Of a DNA stretch of 16,473 bases, positions 14,500 to 16,473 are shown piece after piece. This DNA comes from Desulfobacula sp. (GTDB lineage Bacteria; Desulfobacterota; Desulfobacteria; Desulfobacterales; Desulfobacteraceae), in NCBI GenBank assembly GCA_027858355.1, contig JAQICW010000150.1:1-16473 (forward strand), given 5' to 3'. Below the pieces are notes generated by a model, which was not told the DNA's origin, made no database searches, and saw only the letters and a program-made list of their open reading frames with translations. Every line of letters starts with the position of its first letter. Within the stretch, counting starts at the first letter, position 1. The position numbers and the translations under genes are program-made.

Positions 14500-14545
14500 C
14501 ATACTTTCGGCATGACATTTTAGACTATAAAGGAGAGTAAGACCC

Positions 14546-15328
14546 ATGAAAATAATTGATTCACTATTTGATATTAGCGGCCATATCGCCCTTGTTACCG
14601 GAGGAAGTTCTGGTATTGGAAGGGCGATTGCATTTTGCCTTGCCGAAGCCGGAGCATCTATTATTCATGTTGCCCTGCCATCTGAAGAAGATGCTTTAAA
14701 AGATGCGGTGGCAGATGTTGAAAATATCGGAGGAAAAGCTGCATTCCTGACCTGTGATGTGTCTGATATGGATGGCCTTGCGAAAATGGCTGAAACGTCG
14801 GCTTCTTTTTTCGGAGCGCCTGATATTCTGGTCAACGCTGCAGGTATCAATCTTCGCCAGTCATGGGAAGACATCAGCACCAATAGCTGGGATAAACAAA
14901 TTGAGATTAATTTGAAAGCACCCTTTTTCCTGGCCCGGCACCTTATTCCCGGAATGCAGAAAAAAGGATGGGGGAAAATCATCAATATTGCCTCACTTCA
15001 ATCTGAACGCGCATTTCCCAACAGTGTGCCCTATGGGGCCTCCAAAGGGGGCGTCATGCAGCTCACACGCGCCATGGCCGAAGCCTGGTCAAAGGATGAG
15101 AGCGGAATTACCTGTAATGCCATCGGTCCCGGGTTTTTCAAAACCGGTCTGACCCAGGGGTTGTACAAGCAGGATGATGTAATAGAAGCCCTGGCCCGGC
15201 AGACGATCATCGGTCGAAATGGAGAACTGGATGACTTAAAAGGAGTTTCCATCTTTTTAGCGTCACCGGCTTCTGACTATATTACCGGGCAGACCATTTA
15301 CCTCGATGGTGGCTGGACAGCCAAATAA
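14546..15328 (+). CDS. Short-chain dehydrogenase/reductase (candidate DHPS 2-dehydrogenase)
   Basis: Classical SDR oxidoreductase of 260 residues, cytoplasmic. It shows the nucleotide-binding TGGSSGIG (18-25), NAAG (97-100), Asn122, catalytic Ser150, Tyr163 and Lys167 (YGASK), and the post-catalytic NAIGPGF block; it ends with the usual ITGQTIYLDGGW. Closest by eye are gluconate 5-dehydrogenase-like enzymes acting on polyols and sugar acids. AAGGAGAG lies about 9 nt before ATG 14546. Reported DHPS degraders have two 2-dehydrogenases (HpsO and HpsP) that interconvert DHPS enantiomers through the 2-keto compound. This gene and the zinc dehydrogenase downstream could play that role, which is an inference from position. 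An alternative is sulfolactate or sulfolactaldehyde oxidation/reduction. Confidence 0.88.
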   Translation: MKIIDSLFDISGHIALVTGGSSGIGRAIAFCLAEAGASIIHVALPSEEDALKDAVADVENIGGKAAFLTCDVSDMDGLAKMAETSASFFGAPDILVNAAGINLRQSWEDISTNSWDKQIEINLKAPFFLARHLIPGMQKKGWGKIINIASLQSERAFPNSVPYGASKGGVMQLTRAMAEAWSKDESGITCNAIGPGFFKTGLTQGLYKQDDVIEALARQTIIGRNGELDDLKGVSIFLASPASDYITGQTIYLDGGWTAK

Positions 15329-15370
15329 AACCCAAAAGGTAATCGTTATTGTTTGATATTCGTTCAACCT

Positions 15371-15411
15371 ATCTGCGGCCCCCGGAATTGTCTGGGGCTG
15401 CAGATTTTTTT
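15371..15411 (+). terminator. Strong intrinsic terminator immediately upstream of the zinc dehydrogenase gene
   Basis: ATCTGCGGCCCC (15371-15382) pairs with GGGGCTGCAGAT (15394-15405), a 12-bp GC-rich stem with one G-U pair and an 11-nt loop, and a run of seven T (15405-15411) follows. The SDR gene ends 42 nt before it. The next gene's ribosome-binding site (AGAAGG) begins within a few bases of the T-run, so there is no room for a promoter between terminator and gene. The element probably lowers, or conditionally blocks, expression of the last gene. Confidence 0.85.
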
Positions 15412-15425
15412 AAGAGAAGGATATT

Positions 15426-16424
15426 ATGAAAGCATTAGTATACACAGACACCAATGAAGTCGTATATCGTGATGAACCAAATCCGGTTCTTGATCCGGAC
15501 GAAGTTTTATTAAAAGTGGAAGCCACCGGCATATGCGGTTCTGATATGCATGCTTACCATGGCCATGATCCCCGGCGGGTTCCCCCGTTGATACTCGGTC
15601 ATGAAGTGGCAGGCACTATTGCATCAGGTCCCCGAAAGGGCTGCCGGGCTGTTATTAATCCTTTAATTACCTGCAATGCATGCCGCTATTGTGACACAGG
15701 GTTTTCCAACCTGTGTGATCTAAGAGAACTGATTGGCATGCGGCTGGAAGGTGCATATGCCGAGTATGTCAAAATACCGCCCAGAAATCTTATCCTGCTC
15801 CCTGATACGCTGAGTTCTGTTCATGCAAGTCTTACTGAGCCAACTGCTACAGCCCTCCATGCATTAAACTTGGCCAGAATTAAATCTTCTCGTCCGCTTT
15901 CTGAACTCAAGGCTATGGTCATCGGCGGCGGAGCCATAGGGATGCTGGTGGCACTCCTGTTGAGGGGATATGGGTGTTTCGATATTCTTCTGGCTGAAAC
16001 CAATGATCTGAGAGGAAAGTCTGCGGAAGAGCATACCGGGTGCAAAATTTTCAATCCCATAACAGATAGCGCTGATCAAAAAGACAGTTTTGACCTGGTA
16101 ATCGATTGTGTTGGAGGCGGTAAAACCCGGGAACTTGCCATGTCAGCCGTAAAATCAGGAGGGACACTGGTTCATATAGGTTTGATGGATTCACAAAATG
16201 GGCTGGATATTAGGAAACTCACGCTTTTTGAAATCACATTGATCGGAGTCTACTGTTATACAGCTGCTGATGTAAGGGCTGCCGTCAAAGCGCTTGACGC
16301 GGGTTTATTAGGCGATCTCAGCTGGGTTGAAACCCGTCCCCTTTCCCAGGGGGCACAGGCATTTTCCGACCTTGATAAAGGATTAAGTGCAGCTGCTAAA
16401 ATTGTTTTAGTACCCGATTGCTAA
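15426..16424 (+). CDS. Zinc-dependent medium-chain alcohol dehydrogenase (candidate DHPS 2-dehydrogenase)
   Basis: MDR-family NAD(P)-dependent dehydrogenase of 332 residues, cytoplasmic. Catalytic zinc residues are visible as Cys37 (GICGSD) and His59/Glu60 (GHE); the structural-zinc cysteines are Cys83, Cys86, Cys89 and Cys97 (CNACRYC then NLC). The Rossmann motif VIGGGAIGML begins near residue 165. The sequence resembles threonine/sorbitol-type polyol dehydrogenases. The loop between GHE and INPL is shorter than usual, which explains the modest length. AGAAGG lies about 5-6 nt before ATG 15426, directly after a strong terminator. With the SDR it may form a pair racemising DHPS via 2-oxo-3-hydroxypropane-1-sulfonate, as inferred for HpsO/HpsP; the true substrate is not proven by sequence. 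Confidence 0.9.
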   Translation: MKALVYTDTNEVVYRDEPNPVLDPDEVLLKVEATGICGSDMHAYHGHDPRRVPPLILGHEVAGTIASGPRKGCRAVINPLITCNACRYCDTGFSNLCDLRELIGMRLEGAYAEYVKIPPRNLILLPDTLSSVHASLTEPTATALHALNLARIKSSRPLSELKAMVIGGGAIGMLVALLLRGYGCFDILLAETNDLRGKSAEEHTGCKIFNPITDSADQKDSFDLVIDCVGGGKTRELAMSAVKSGGTLVHIGLMDSQNGLDIRKLTLFEITLIGVYCYTAADVRAAVKALDAGLLGDLSWVETRPLSQGAQAFSDLDKGLSAAAKIVLVPDC

Positions 16425-16473
16425 AACCATATAGAATAATTAGTCGATTCTGAAAAACCTATTCTCCGGTGGC

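Overview
The window looks like chromosomal DNA of a strictly anaerobic deltaproteobacterium of the Desulfobacterales type (a sulfate or sulfite reducer). This is inferred from gene content: sulfonate-cleaving genes without any recognisable sulfite exporter or sulfite oxidase, TRAP transporters, a sigma-54 activator with a textbook -24/-12 promoter, and an acyl-CoA dehydrogenase with a CoA racemase. No ribosomal or phylogenetic marker is present, so the taxonomic call is tentative. No tRNA, rRNA, CRISPR array or insertion sequence was seen.

Left region (1-3953, + strand, AT-rich at first). It holds the C-terminal half of a TRAP large permease, an intact acyl-CoA dehydrogenase, an alpha-methylacyl-CoA racemase-like family III CoA enzyme broken by a frameshift and an in-frame TGA, and a GntR/FCD regulator. 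This resembles a small branched-acyl or carboxylic-acid uptake and activation locus that is decaying. A 554-bp spacer without a supportable gene follows.

Middle (4508-6455). A GAF-AAA+-Fis sigma-54-dependent activator on the minus strand is divergent from the main operon. The shared intergenic region carries a near-perfect 33-bp palindrome (16-bp arms, one central base), a 10-bp direct repeat, a consensus sigma-54 promoter and an 11-bp leader hairpin. The arrangement (activator, upstream palindrome, -24/-12 box) suggests that the activator switches on the operon to its right.

Right region (6456-16424, all + strand). Ten genes form one sulfonate-catabolic cluster: a LarA-type nickel-pincer racemase homologue, suyA, suyB, hpsN, a small two-helix membrane protein, a TRAP transporter (Tat-exported binding protein, small permease, large permease), a short-chain dehydrogenase and a zinc-dependent medium-chain dehydrogenase. 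The proposed logic is as follows. The TRAP system imports 2,3-dihydroxypropane-1-sulfonate (DHPS) and/or 3-sulfolactate. The two dehydrogenases interconvert DHPS enantiomers through the 2-keto compound. HpsN oxidises (R)-DHPS to (R)-sulfolactate. SuyAB splits (R)-sulfolactate to pyruvate and sulfite. The LarA homologue would convert the (S)-sulfolactate enantiomer into the SuyAB substrate. Released sulfite would be respired inside the cell.

The most novel points are the LarA homologue as a candidate sulfolactate racemase (its cofactor and catalytic residues are kept, but the usual DxTRP arginine is missing) and sigma-54 control of a DHPS/sulfolactate operon through the long palindrome. Also unusual are the intercistronic hairpins in most of the larger gaps, and an intrinsic terminator placed only 14 nt before the last gene's start codon.
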